Shown here piece by piece: positions 1 through 9,540 of a DNA stretch of 64,000 nt. Position numbers and translations under genes: made by a program. The DNA comes from Halomicrobium salinisoli (GTDB taxonomy: Archaea; Halobacteriota; Halobacteria; Halobacteriales; Haloarculaceae), in NCBI RefSeq assembly GCF_020405185.1, contig NZ_CP084464.1, positions 310,001 through 374,000 of the forward strand, read 5' to 3'. How positions within the stretch are numbered: position 1 is the first letter of the stretch; each line of letters starts with the position of its first letter. The notes under the pieces were generated by a model that had not been told where the DNA came from, did not search any database, and saw only the letters and a program-made list of their open reading frames with translations.

Positions 1-549
1 GTCGCCAGCGATGGCCGCGCTCGACGGACTGGACCCGAGCACCCACGGCACGGGCGGTTCCTCACCCGAGCGCGGGATCGTCAGGTCGCCGTAGGGATGT
101 TCGTCGGGGTACTCGTCGTAGAGGTGACTGACGACGGCCTCTATCTTCTCGGTGTGGTCCTCGTCCGGGTTCCGGACCCGGCGCTCCGTCCCCAGGGCGC
201 GGTCGACGGCCGGCGACCCGTTCGCTCGTCCCAGCCCAGCGTCGACGCGGCCCGGCGCGAGCGCGTCCAGCGCGCCGAACTGCTCGGCGACCTTGAACGG
301 CCGGTAGTGGTTGAGCAGGACTGCCCCGGACCCGAGTCGAATCGCGTCGGTCTCCGCGGCGAGGCGGCCCAGCAGGACTTCGGGCGTCGTCCCCGCGATG
401 GCGTCGGCCGTGCCGTGGTGTTCGGCCACCCAGAACCGCTCGAACCCGAGCCGCTCGGCCTGCTGTGCGGCCTCGACAGTGTTCTCGTACGCGTCTGCGG
501 CGGTGCCGTCGTCGGGAACCGGAGAGAGGTCGACCGCTGAGAGGTCCAT
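1..549 (-). CDS. LLM-class flavin/F420-dependent monooxygenase (partial, C-terminus outside window)
   Basis: The minus strand is open from an ATG at 549 to the window edge, giving 183 residues of a luciferase-like TIM-barrel oxidoreductase. Seen: FWVAEHHG at about residues 39-46, the LLNHYRPFKVAEQF segment near 80-93 and GRVDAGLGR near 102, all typical of the MsnO8-like branch of the family. Members use FMNH2 or, in archaea, often F420; the cofactor and substrate cannot be told from this fragment. It is divergent from the cyclase gene at 632, with an 82-bp shared upstream region. The family call is secure; the substrate is unknown. Confidence 0.85.
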   Translation of the reverse strand, partial: MDLSAVDLSPVPDDGTAADAYENTVEAAQQAERLGFERFWVAEHHGTADAIAGTTPEVLLGRLAAETDAIRLGSGAVLLNHYRPFKVAEQFGALDALAPGRVDAGLGRANGSPAVDRALGTERRVRNPDEDHTEKIEAVVSHLYDEYPDEHPYGDLTIPRSGEEPPVPWVLGSSPSSAAIAGD

Positions 550-631
550 GTCCGGGTTCGGCGGCTGACACGGGTAACCGTTTGGCTCTCGGTCGACCAC
601 GCTCTTGTACGTCCCTCTCGACGACCACCGT

Positions 632-1264
632 ATGCCCAACCGCGACCTCACCCGGACCGTCGAGACGGACATGCCGGTCTTCCCGGGCGATCCGCCCGTG
701 ACCGTCGAACCCCACGCGACGCACGAGGAAGACGGGTACCGCGTCTCCGCCGTCACGTGCGGCAGCCATACGGGGACCCACGTCGACGCGCCCAGCCACA
801 CCGAGGCCGAGGGCCGGACCATCGACGCCGTCGACGTCGGCCGCTTCGCCCGCGACGCGGTCCTGGCCGACTGTCGCGACCGCTCGCCGCGGTCGCCGAT
901 CGGGCCCGACGCGCTCCCGGCCACCGACGCCGACCTGGTCGTCGTCCGCACCGGCTGGGACGAGCACTGGGGCGAACCTGAGTACTTCGACCACCCCTAC
1001 CTGACGCCAGAGGCGGCCGAGTTCTGCGCCGAGCAGGGCTACGACGTCGCGATCGACGCCCTCAGCGTCGATCCGACACCGACCGACGACGCCGACCCTG
1101 AGGGGGTTCCGGCCCACCACGCGCTGCTCGGCCAGGAGCACCTGATCTTCGAGAACCTGACCAGGCTGGGGGACCTGCCCCACCGGTTCGAGTTCATGGC
1201 GTTCCCGCTGAAACTCGCCGACGGCGACGGCGCACCGGTGCGGGCGGTCGCTCGCTTCGAGTGA
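632..1264 (+). CDS. Cyclase family protein (kynurenine-formamidase-like metal hydrolase)
   Basis: A 210-residue soluble protein with the family metal signature HTGTHVDAPSH at residues 46-56, where H46, H50, D52 and H56 should bind the metal. The length is normal for the family, which includes kynurenine formamidase and many amide or lactone hydrolases of unknown substrate. I chose ATG 632 over an in-frame TTG at 605 because homologues begin just before the DMPVFPGDPP motif and the TTG would add nine unsupported residues. No tryptophan-degradation genes are nearby, so a formamidase role is not supported by context. Confidence 0.85.
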   Translation: MPNRDLTRTVETDMPVFPGDPPVTVEPHATHEEDGYRVSAVTCGSHTGTHVDAPSHTEAEGRTIDAVDVGRFARDAVLADCRDRSPRSPIGPDALPATDADLVVVRTGWDEHWGEPEYFDHPYLTPEAAEFCAEQGYDVAIDALSVDPTPTDDADPEGVPAHHALLGQEHLIFENLTRLGDLPHRFEFMAFPLKLADGDGAPVRAVARFE

Positions 1265-1367
1265 ACTGGCTCCCTACTCTTCTGGTTCGGATCGCGGCCG
1301 CCCCTGAACGATCACTGACGCGTCCTGTCCCTCGTCACGACGCCCACCGCGATCAACTGACGGACTA

Positions 1368-1391
1368 TCTGTTACAGATGTCTGTAACAGA
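1368..1391 (+). repeat. Two tandem 11-bp palindromes at 13-bp period (outlier of the repeat arrays)
   Basis: TCTGTTACAGA (1368-1378) and TCTGTAACAGA (1381-1391) are perfect dyads around a single central base, starting exactly 13 bp apart. They match the consensus of the arrays at 1494-1610 and 4544-4985. They are the clearest view of the palindromic core of the 13-bp repeat and probably an isolated binding pair for the same protein. Confidence 0.8.
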
Positions 1392-1493
1392 AGCTCGGGC
1401 GGAATGACACAGATCACCGTTCGACGCAAATCCGGTCGTGAACGGACGTAGTGGGCCCTCCCGGACGGCTACTGCCCGCCTCGCCGGCAGACG

Positions 1494-1610
1494 TCTGTAT
1501 CGAATATCTCTAATCAGCTTCTGTCAGTTAACTCTGTAACAGGTGTCTGTAATCGAGATCTGTAATTGGGGTCTGTCATTGAGGACTGTAACTATTCTCT
1601 GGAGTGGCCG
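1494..1610 (+). repeat. 13-bp phased repeat array A (about nine units)
   Basis: Units beginning TCTGT recur with an exact 13-bp period at 1494, 1507 (TCTCTAA), 1520, 1533, 1546, 1559, 1572, 1585 (ACTGTAA) and 1598 (TCTGGAG, degenerate). The best units read TCTGTAACAGGTG or TCTGTAATCGAGA. The left half, TCTGTAA, is conserved; the right half drifts. No credible coding sequence overlaps. The same unit lies upstream of the parA-like gene at 3520-4512, so this is likely a second cluster of binding sites (centromere, iteron or operator). The repeat and its period are seen directly; the role is inferred. Confidence 0.85.
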
Positions 1611-2290
1611 TCCCACTCTTCGACGCGGCCGGCGGCATCAGCTGTCGGTTGGCCGGTGACGAGCGGTCAATCCAGCGTCGCTGTTCGGCTTCCACTGCGC
1701 CGATCGATGCGAACTGGATGCGAAGCGGGCCGCTCTTCTCGCCCGGTCGCCGACTCGGAACGCTCTCTGTGGCACTCGACAGTTCGTCCGGGCGGCTATA
1801 AACCATCTACCGCTATACAGACTCCATCGGTTTGCTCCGAGGTTTCGCCACAGGCCGGCCGCGCTGTCGCCCGTCGTCGCCGTGACGATGGCAGTGCTCG
1901 GGCCCGTCGGCTGAACCGCTCGTCGCTGGGCGAGGAGACGGCGAATTCGCTCGGGCCGATCCGACGATCGAGACAGTGACCGAGTCGTCGACCGAAACTG
2001 CCACTGGGCCCGAGTCGAGGACCGACGACTCCTCCACCGTCGTGAGGCGCCGTTCGGGGCAGTGACCCTCGAATCGGTACCCGACCTCCGGAGCGTGCTG
2101 GACCTCGATGACCACGAGGCCGAGGCGATGGAAGTGGCCGGATCAGCCCGACCATCGCGGAGCGGCTGGCGACATCTCCCCCGTTCGACCGAGACTCAAA
2201 TCGGGGGCGACGGCGCGTCTCCCCGTGCAGTCGATCGCTTCGGCCGGCCGTAGCGGGCTGTCCACTCCGACGGAAGTGGTGTCCGGTAGC
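1611..2290. other. Gene-poor stretch between array A and the dockerin remnant
   Basis: Several short open frames exist on both strands (for example 1813-2115 on the minus strand), but none shows recognisable domains, a promoter-led start or convincing protein-like composition. I see no RNA gene or insertion-sequence end. It probably contains decayed sequence left by the rearrangement that truncated the neighbouring dockerin-protein gene. Confidence 0.5.
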
Positions 2291-3022
2291 CTAGATCTGG
2301 TTGAAGAGCGCCACGAGATCAGCGAAGTCGATCTCACCGTTGTCGTTGTAGTCGTACGCGTCGGCGTGATCGGTCATCGCGGGATCGTTCATGTGGTCGA
2401 AGTACGTGACGACGTCTGCGAAGTCCTTCTCGCCGTTGCCGTTGAGGTCCTGGTAGTCCCCGTCGTTGTCGATATCCCGTGGAGTACTGTCCTCGATCCG
2501 TTCCGGAGCCGACTCCTCCTCCGCAAGTTCGATCACGACCGTCGTCGGTTTCTGCTGCTCCGCGCGGACAGTTACTGACTGACTGACTGGCCGTCTGGTA
2601 TCCGTCGGCCTCCGACGTGACGTTGTACTGACCGGGACCGAGTCGGAACGAGAACTTCCCCGTTTCGTCAGTCGTCGCGGACTCGGTTCCGTCACCGACG
2701 CGCACAGCGGCGCCGGCAATCGGCGACCGGTCGCTCGAATCGGTGACCGTCCCGGTCACTATCTTCGAGACGTCCTCGGTGCCTCTGTCGGTGACGTGGC
2801 CGAGCGTGCCGAATTTCACCAGTGCGCCGGTACTCGACTTGTCGTGGCTCGTGCTCAGAGCCGAGAGGTCGGGCTTGCCCGACGAGACGTACAGCGTCCC
2901 GTCGGCCACTATCGGCGGGGGAGTGAGATCGTCCGTGTTCAGGCGGGCTTCCGCCTCGGCAGCGGAGAACTCGGAGTCATCGACCGGGGCCGACGCGCCG
3001 ATTCGTCCGCGGTCCGACCGCC
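2291..3022 (-). pseudogene. Remnant of a secreted dockerin-domain protein, 5'-truncated and frameshifted
   Basis: Read from 3022 downwards, one frame encodes a repeat-like stretch (PPPIVADGTLYVSSGKPDL), then a carboxypeptidase-regulatory-like Ig domain (VTGTVTDSSDRSPIAGAAV to GQYNVTSEADGYQTA). At about 2573-2590 a run of four CAGT units shifts the frame. Removing one unit restores ASQSVTVRAEQ and joins the second frame, which carries two dockerin-like calcium repeats (DLNGNGEKDFADVVTYF and YDYNDNGEIDFADLVALF) ending at 2291. No start codon or signal peptide remains; the upstream part ends where the partition gene's stop lies. The C-terminus resembles that of the xylanase at 13113-14807. I call it a pseudogene; slippage-based switching of a once intact gene is possible. 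Confidence 0.75.
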
Positions 3023-3523
3023 TTACTCGAGCGCGCCGAACCCTTCGTCTTCCATCAGCTCGGCGACCTTCTCGGGGTGTTCGTACGCCGCGAGCAGGGC
3101 GAACTCCCGGGCGTCCGTCTTCGAGACCTCGCTGGTCCCGAGCTGCTCGGCGACGGCGTTCCGGAACTCGGCCTCCCGGTCGGCGACCTCGTCCCGGACG
3201 TGGATCTCGAGGCGGGTATCCCGCTCGTCGCCGACGTTGTTCCGCCGGACGAAGTACGGGTACTCGTCGATCGACGGTCCGTCGTCCGACGCCGCCACTG
3301 CGCCTCGGTCGGACGTGGACTGCTCGGTGGTGTCGGTCCGCTCCGTCGGGGTTTCGCGCTCCGCGTCGGCCGTCGTCGATTCGACCGGCTCCGGTTCGCG
3401 TCGCTCTGGCTGCTCCCGTTCGGCTCCCGATTCGTCGGTCTCGTCGCCGTCGTCCGTATCGTCGCTCCCGTCGCTATCGCCGCCGAAGTCGAGGTTCCCG
3501 GATCCGGATTTGAAGTTGCTCAT
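3023..3523 (-). CDS. Acidic ribbon-helix-helix-like partner of ParA (candidate centromere-binding protein)
   Basis: 166 residues. Residues 1-85 are low-complexity and very acidic (SDGSDDTDDGDETDESG), probably disordered. The C-terminal part has a basic patch, YFVRRNN, then a predicted strand TRLEIHVR and two helices (ADREAEFRNAVAEQL, then KTDAREFALLAAYEHPEK), consistent with a ribbon-helix-helix fold. Its ATG overlaps the parA stop by 4 bp (ATGA), so the two are translationally coupled, the usual order for an ATPase and its DNA-binding adaptor. No ParB-type HTH or nuclease domain is present. Function is inferred from position and fold guess, not homology. Confidence 0.65.
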   Translation of the reverse strand: MSNFKSGSGNLDFGGDSDGSDDTDDGDETDESGAEREQPERREPEPVESTTADAERETPTERTDTTEQSTSDRGAVAASDDGPSIDEYPYFVRRNNVGDERDTRLEIHVRDEVADREAEFRNAVAEQLGTSEVSKTDAREFALLAAYEHPEKVAELMEDEGFGALE

Positions 3524-4512
3524 GCGGTGGTTGCCTCCGTTTCACGCTCTCGCAGGTCGACAGTACGATCCTCGAAGTCCTCGATGTCGAGTTCCAGCAC
3601 CGGGTCGGCGTCGGCGTCGAACGTCTCGGTCGCGACGAACTCGGCGAGTTCGTACAGCCGTCGCAGCGTCTCGATCTCCCGGTCCCGGACGCGGCGTTGC
3701 CCGGGTTCGCTCACCATCTCGCCGTCCTTCTCGAAGGTCTTCCAGCGCTCCTCGACCACCTTGAACGCCGAGCCCCGGGCCTCCCACATGGCGTCCATGA
3801 GGCTCTCGCGGTCCCCGATGGTGACCGGCGTGTCGAACGCCTCGGTGTTCTCGAACTGCTTCTGGTACTGTCGGTGGGCGTTGGTCTGGCCGACGCCGGA
3901 GGGCACGACGCAGGAGAGGCCCACCTCGATGTCGAGTTCCGTCTCCATGTTCCCGACGAGCTCCTCGAGCCCGTCCAGGCTCAGGTTGCCCTTCCCGGCC
4001 GGCTTGACGGGCGCGACGAGCGTCCGGAGCGCGAAGATGGCGTTGTAGAGCAGGTCCTCCGCACGCGCGTTCGGGTCGATGAGGACGGCGTCGTACTCCT
4101 CGTGTAGCTCCTCCGTCTCCCAGAGGAGGTCGTAGAGCAGCTCGAAGCGCGGGTAGTCGTCGCGGTCCATGTTCTGCATCCCCGTCTCGTAGGAGATCTT
4201 CTGCTCCAGGTTCGAGGTGAAGTCCCCGAGCATGTCGTGGCTCGGGACGACGTCGACGCCCTCCGCGGTCGTCTCGATCAGGTCCTCGAACTCCCCGTCG
4301 GGCATGTCCAGCACGTGCTTGACCAGGTTGTCGGCCTCGGGGTCGCTGCGGTGCTCGCCGACGTCGAAGAGGCTGGTCAGGTTCCCCTCCTGTGGGTCCA
4401 GGTCGATGACGAGCGTGTCCTGGCCCATCCGCTCCAGTGCGACCGCCAGGTTGGCCGTCATCGTCGTCTTGAACGTCCCGCCCGATTCCGAGTAGACCAC
4501 GGCCGTTATCAT
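3520..4512 (-). CDS. ParA/MinD-type ATPase with variant Walker A (plasmid or chromosome partition)
   Basis: 330 residues. Residues 1-20 contain the P-loop SESGGTFKTT, with K15 the catalytic lysine. The family's signature lysine (KGGxxKT) is replaced by S10. The Walker A' box is VIDLDPQEGNLTSLF and the Walker B region reads YDAVLIDPNA. ParA proteins form ATP-dependent dimers on nucleoid DNA and move replicons via a centromere-binding partner, here probably the overlapping downstream gene. A TATA box at 4535-4543 sits 27 bp before the ATG, so the mRNA should be leaderless. 13-bp repeats begin directly upstream of that TATA box, which suggests autoregulation. Confidence 0.85.
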   Translation of the reverse strand: MITAVVYSESGGTFKTTMTANLAVALERMGQDTLVIDLDPQEGNLTSLFDVGEHRSDPEADNLVKHVLDMPDGEFEDLIETTAEGVDVVPSHDMLGDFTSNLEQKISYETGMQNMDRDDYPRFELLYDLLWETEELHEEYDAVLIDPNARAEDLLYNAIFALRTLVAPVKPAGKGNLSLDGLEELVGNMETELDIEVGLSCVVPSGVGQTNAHRQYQKQFENTEAFDTPVTIGDRESLMDAMWEARGSAFKVVEERWKTFEKDGEMVSEPGQRRVRDREIETLRRLYELAEFVATETFDADADPVLELDIEDFEDRTVDLRERETEATTA

Positions 4513-4534
4513 ATCCGTCTCGTTTTCTCTCCTG

Positions 4535-4543
4535 TACTATAAA
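4535..4543 (-). promoter_or_regulatory. TATA box of the parA-like operon
   Basis: Minus-strand TTTATAGTA centred about 27 bp before the ATG at 4512. The first 13-bp unit (TCTGTGTCAGACG, 4544-4556) abuts it where the BRE element should be, so a protein bound there would be expected to block initiation. Confidence 0.7.
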
Positions 4544-4985
4544 TCTGTGTCAGACGTACGGGCCAACTATTCGTTACAGCAGTCTGTAACAGTGCTCTGT
4601 ATCGAAGGATGGCGTGCCGATTTCGCCGGTTCTGTCTCTTTGATGGTCCGTCTGTTACGGACGTCCCTAGCAGACGTCTGTTCATACTATCTGTAGCGGT
4701 TGCTCAGTGATCCTGCTATGGCAACTATCTGTAACGGACGTCTGTCCGAGCTATCTGTAACGCATACGCGGCAGACCTGCTGCAGCACCTATCTGTAACA
4801 GATGTCTGTATCGAACACTCGTGGCAGATTGTTGTCCCTGCTATTCGCCACTGATCTCCGCAACAGCTGGGACGGACGGCTCCCGGCTCCGGGATCTCAC
4901 TCCCGGACCCGTTCAGTTCGTGCCCGTTGGTGCTGCTGGATGGATATCTGTCCCGTCTATCTGTAACAGGCGTCTGTAACAATGC
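4544..4985 (+). repeat. 13-bp phased repeat array B upstream of parA
   Basis: TCTGT-headed units start at 4544, 4583, 4596, 4651, 4677, 4690, 4728, 4741, 4754, 4792, 4805, 4947, 4960 and 4973, with degenerate units at 4570 and 4664. Within groups the spacing is exactly 13 bp; groups are separated by 38 bp twice and by 142 bp once, each a multiple of 13 less one. Consensus is TCTGTAACRGNNG. Together with array A this gives over twenty copies in 3.6 kb around a ParA operon. I infer a centromere-like array bound by the 3023-3523 protein. A replication-origin iteron is the main alternative, though no replication initiator gene is in the window. Confidence 0.85.
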
Positions 4986-5162
4986 GTCCGCATTCGACCG
5001 AACCCCGTGCCGTCCGTTCTGACGCGGCACGAGGGCGGCTCGTGCTGCGGTCGGGTCGCCGGGCACCGTGAGAACCAGCGGAGCCGACGCGCTCCGGCCG
5101 CCGGCCGGCAAATCTCCGAAGCGTCGTCAGAGTATTGGGTATCGACACTGCAGGTCGGAGTA

Positions 5163-7415
<2,253 letters not shown>

Positions 7416-7640
7416 GACAGCGAGCCGCGAGGCCGAACGAAGTGAGGCCTCGATTTGAGCGAGCGGGAGTGAGCGAAGCGAACGACACGCGAGCCGCGAG
7501 GTTCCGACTGAAAGGAGGAACCTCGACAGAGCGAACGGTGAGCGGAGCGAGCCGTGAGCCGCGAGGCCCCGACCGCAGGGAGGGGCCTCGTTACTGCGGG
7601 CGGACGGAATTATTGCCTGGCAGAGCCAGCGGAGCGGAAA
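7416..7640. repeat. REP-like intergenic repeats (GAGCGAGCGGGAG type)
   Basis: Downstream of the malic enzyme are imperfect copies of a motif built from GCGAGCCGCGAGG, a short inverted pair (GGTTCC/GGAACC or GGCCCC/GGGGCC) and GAGCGAGCGGGAGTGAGCG. The same family recurs in inverse orientation at 58535-58665 and inside a coding sequence at 57151-57420. Such GA/GC-rich palindromic units are common downstream of haloarchaeal genes. No gene is present here. Confidence 0.75.
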
Positions 7641-7654
7641 GGCTTTTGGCTAAC

Positions 7655-7668
7655 TGACTACTCAGTCA
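7655..7668. promoter_or_regulatory. TetR-type operator (TGACT-N4-AGTCA), site 1
   Basis: TGACTACTCAGTCA is a perfect inverted repeat 5-18 bp before the ATG of the membrane/zinc-ribbon gene at 7673. Related dyads lie before each of the two TetR genes (8804-8817 and 8909-8922), so one of those regulators probably controls this gene. Confidence 0.6.
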
Positions 7669-7672
7669 GAAT

Positions 7673-8107
7673 ATGAACCAGTCCATCTCTCGGAAACGGC
7701 CCTGGCTCGCTGCGCTGCTGGCGGCGGTCGTCACGGGGCTCGGCCACCTCTATCTCCGGCGCTGGCGCCGCGCGCTCGGCTGGTTGGCGGCGGCGGTCGG
7801 TGCGACTGTCCTCCTGGGCGAGCCCGCCGCGCTCGACGCGCTGGCGACCGGTGAGGCCGTCGATCCGCTGGCCGCCGCTCCGAGCCTGATCGTCGGGGGC
7901 CTCAGCGTCGTCGACGCGTATCTCGTCGCGCGCGCCCAGAACGGCCTCGCACGTCGGACGACGGCGGCGGACGGCCGCCTCACTCACTGCCCGAACTGCG
8001 GGAAGGAACTCGATTCGGACCTGTCGTTCTGTCACTGGTGTACGGCCGATCTCGGCGAGGTCGACGTCGCGACGACGGACGAGACAGAGGAGCAGACCCG
8101 CCAGTAA
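7673..8107 (+). CDS. Small membrane protein with C-terminal zinc ribbon
   Basis: 144 residues. Two or three hydrophobic segments (about 11-24, 35-50 and 70-87) precede a four-cysteine zinc ribbon, CPNCGKELD to FCHWCTADL, with C106, C109, C120 and C123. Zinc-ribbon-tailed membrane proteins like this are common in haloarchaea and mostly of unknown function. A TetR-type operator directly precedes the start, and the downstream TetR gene is convergent. The N-terminus (positively charged SRKRPW then hydrophobic) fits an inserted membrane protein. Confidence 0.75.
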   Translation: MNQSISRKRPWLAALLAAVVTGLGHLYLRRWRRALGWLAAAVGATVLLGEPAALDALATGEAVDPLAAAPSLIVGGLSVVDAYLVARAQNGLARRTTAADGRLTHCPNCGKELDSDLSFCHWCTADLGEVDVATTDETEEQTRQ

Positions 8108-8165
8108 CCCGCTGTACCGCTCGGGCGACGCCGCCACGGGTCGCGTCGACGACCCCGATCGCTCG

Positions 8166-8768
8166 CTACGCGTCGTCAGCCAGGAGGACGGCGGTGACGT
8201 ACTCCTCGGCGGTCCGTCGCGCCGTCTCGAGCGCCGTCTCTTCGTCGAGGACGACCGCTCGGGTGCGGGCGCCGTCGACGATCGTCATCAGCGCACGCGC
8301 GGCGTGTTCGGCGTCGACGTCCCTGAAGACGCCCTCGCTGCTGCCGTGATCGATCACCGTCCTGATCATGTACCGGACGTACTCGTCGTTCTCCCGGAAT
8401 CGCTCGGCGAACTCCGCCTTGTACGGCGCCTGGCTGCGCATCTCCAGTATCGCGACCAGCAGCTCCTGGTGGTCCGCGACGTCGAGGAGGAGCTTATCGA
8501 GCAGTAAGTTCAGACGCTGTTCGGGATCGGTCGTCTCGACCTCGTGGATCGTGTCCACGAACTGGTCGAGGATGTAGTCGAGAAACGCCGCGAGCAGGTC
8601 GTCCTTCGTGTCGTAGTGGTAGTGGACTGCGGCCGTCGACTTGCCGTACTCCGCCGCGATCCGCTTGATCGTGAGGTCGGCGTAGCCGTGCTCGCAGAGG
8701 GCGCGATAGGTCGCGTGCATGATCTCCTCGTCCGGATCGGAGGAGTCGCGGTCCGGCAGGTCGGCCAT
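8166..8768 (-). CDS. TetR/AcrR family transcriptional regulator (1)
   Basis: 200 residues. The N-terminal HTH spans about 30-60 (LTIKRIAAEYGKSTAAVHYHY), followed by TKDDLLAAFLDYIL, the classic start of the ligand-binding helical domain. It resembles the regulator at 8944 in the HTH and in its MHATYRALCEHGYADL opening, so the two are paralogues. It is divergent from that gene with a 175-bp spacer holding the dyads at 8804-8817 and 8909-8922. The ligand is unknown; the MATE exporter nearby suggests a drug or toxic-compound response. Confidence 0.88.
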   Translation of the reverse strand: MADLPDRDSSDPDEEIMHATYRALCEHGYADLTIKRIAAEYGKSTAAVHYHYDTKDDLLAAFLDYILDQFVDTIHEVETTDPEQRLNLLLDKLLLDVADHQELLVAILEMRSQAPYKAEFAERFRENDEYVRYMIRTVIDHGSSEGVFRDVDAEHAARALMTIVDGARTRAVVLDEETALETARRTAEEYVTAVLLADDA

Positions 8769-8803
8769 TGTCCGACTGTTGGGCCTGCGGCGGATAACGG
8801 TTT

Positions 8804-8817
8804 TGACTCGACCGTCA
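8804..8817. promoter_or_regulatory. TetR-type operator, site 2
   Basis: TGACTCGACCGTCA, an imperfect copy of the TGACT-N4-NGTCA dyad, 36-49 bp upstream of the minus-strand TetR start at 8768. The position suggests autoregulation. Confidence 0.5.
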
Positions 8818-8908
8818 GTACAGGCAGCGATCGAATTCTCCCGCCTGTAGATTCGAGGCGGCTCTATACTCCGAAGGAGTCAGTACTGGTTACCCTTCCA
8901 AAGCCTTT

Positions 8909-8922
8909 TGACTAATCGGTCA
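8909..8922. promoter_or_regulatory. TetR-type operator, site 3
   Basis: TGACTAATCGGTCA lies 22-35 bp before the ATG at 8944 and overlaps the place expected for the TATA box of the TetR-MATE operon. It matches sites 1 and 2 in spacing and half-site. Confidence 0.55.
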
Positions 8923-8943
8923 GTAAGTACTCTATCGACCGAC

Positions 8944-9540
8944 ATGGAGGACGAACCAGCCACGGAGATCCTGGAGGCAACGTACCGGGCCCTCTGTGAG
9001 CACGGCTACGACGACCTCACCCTCCGGGACGTCGCCGCCGAAGCGGACCGGAGCAAAGCATCGATCCACTACCACTACGAGAGCAAAGATCAGCTGTTCG
9101 TCACCCTGCTCGAGTACCTCTCCGACCGGTTCGTCGAGCGGGTGGCCGCGGTCGACGGCGACACGCCGCGCGAGCGCCTCGACGCAGTCTTCGAGGTGCT
9201 GGTGAGCGACGCGGCTGCGTCGGAGCAGTCGCTCGGGACGGCGATGTTCGAAGTCGCGGCCAGGGCGCCCCACGACGACGCGGTCCGGGACCGGCTGGCG
9301 GCGTTCGACGACCTCCTGTTCGAGCGGTTCCGGTCGATCGTCGCGGCCGGGGTGGCTGCCGGCGAGTTCGACGACCGGATCGAACCCGACGACGCCGCGG
9401 AGACGCTCGTCACGGGCGTCCTGGGCGCGCACGTTCGACAGATCGTCGCCGGGCGCTCGTCCGACCGGCTCTACGCCGAACTGAACGCGTACGCGGAGCG
9501 GCAGCTGCTCGCCGGAGAGCGGCCGGAGGTCACACAGTGA
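8944..9540 (+). CDS. TetR/AcrR family transcriptional regulator (2), cotranscribed with a MATE exporter
   Basis: 198 residues from ATG 8944 (an upstream in-frame start would overlap the operator). It carries the HTH LTLRDVAAEADRSKASIHYHY and a helical effector domain with no recognisable ligand signature. The stop overlaps the GTG of the MATE gene by 4 bp (GTGA), so the two form an operon: a local repressor controlling its exporter. It is a paralogue of the divergent regulator at 8166-8768. Confidence 0.88.
   Translation: MEDEPATEILEATYRALCEHGYDDLTLRDVAAEADRSKASIHYHYESKDQLFVTLLEYLSDRFVERVAAVDGDTPRERLDAVFEVLVSDAAASEQSLGTAMFEVAARAPHDDAVRDRLAAFDDLLFERFRSIVAAGVAAGEFDDRIEPDDAAETLVTGVLGAHVRQIVAGRSSDRLYAELNAYAERQLLAGERPEVTQ

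Noticed and set aside
62..1183. Long minus-strand open frame (373 codons)
   Set aside because: It overlaps two well-supported genes, is rich in Arg/Gly/Val and has no domain; a shadow of GC-rich coding DNA.
4544..4985. CRISPR array
   Set aside because: Repeats are 13 bp with no unique spacers between tandem units, gaps are irregular, and no cas genes are in the window.
1368..4985. Replication origin of the Orc1/Cdc6 type
   Set aside because: No orc1/cdc6 or rep gene is nearby and the repeats do not look like the long G-tailed origin recognition boxes of haloarchaea. It cannot be fully excluded, but a partition role fits the neighbours better.
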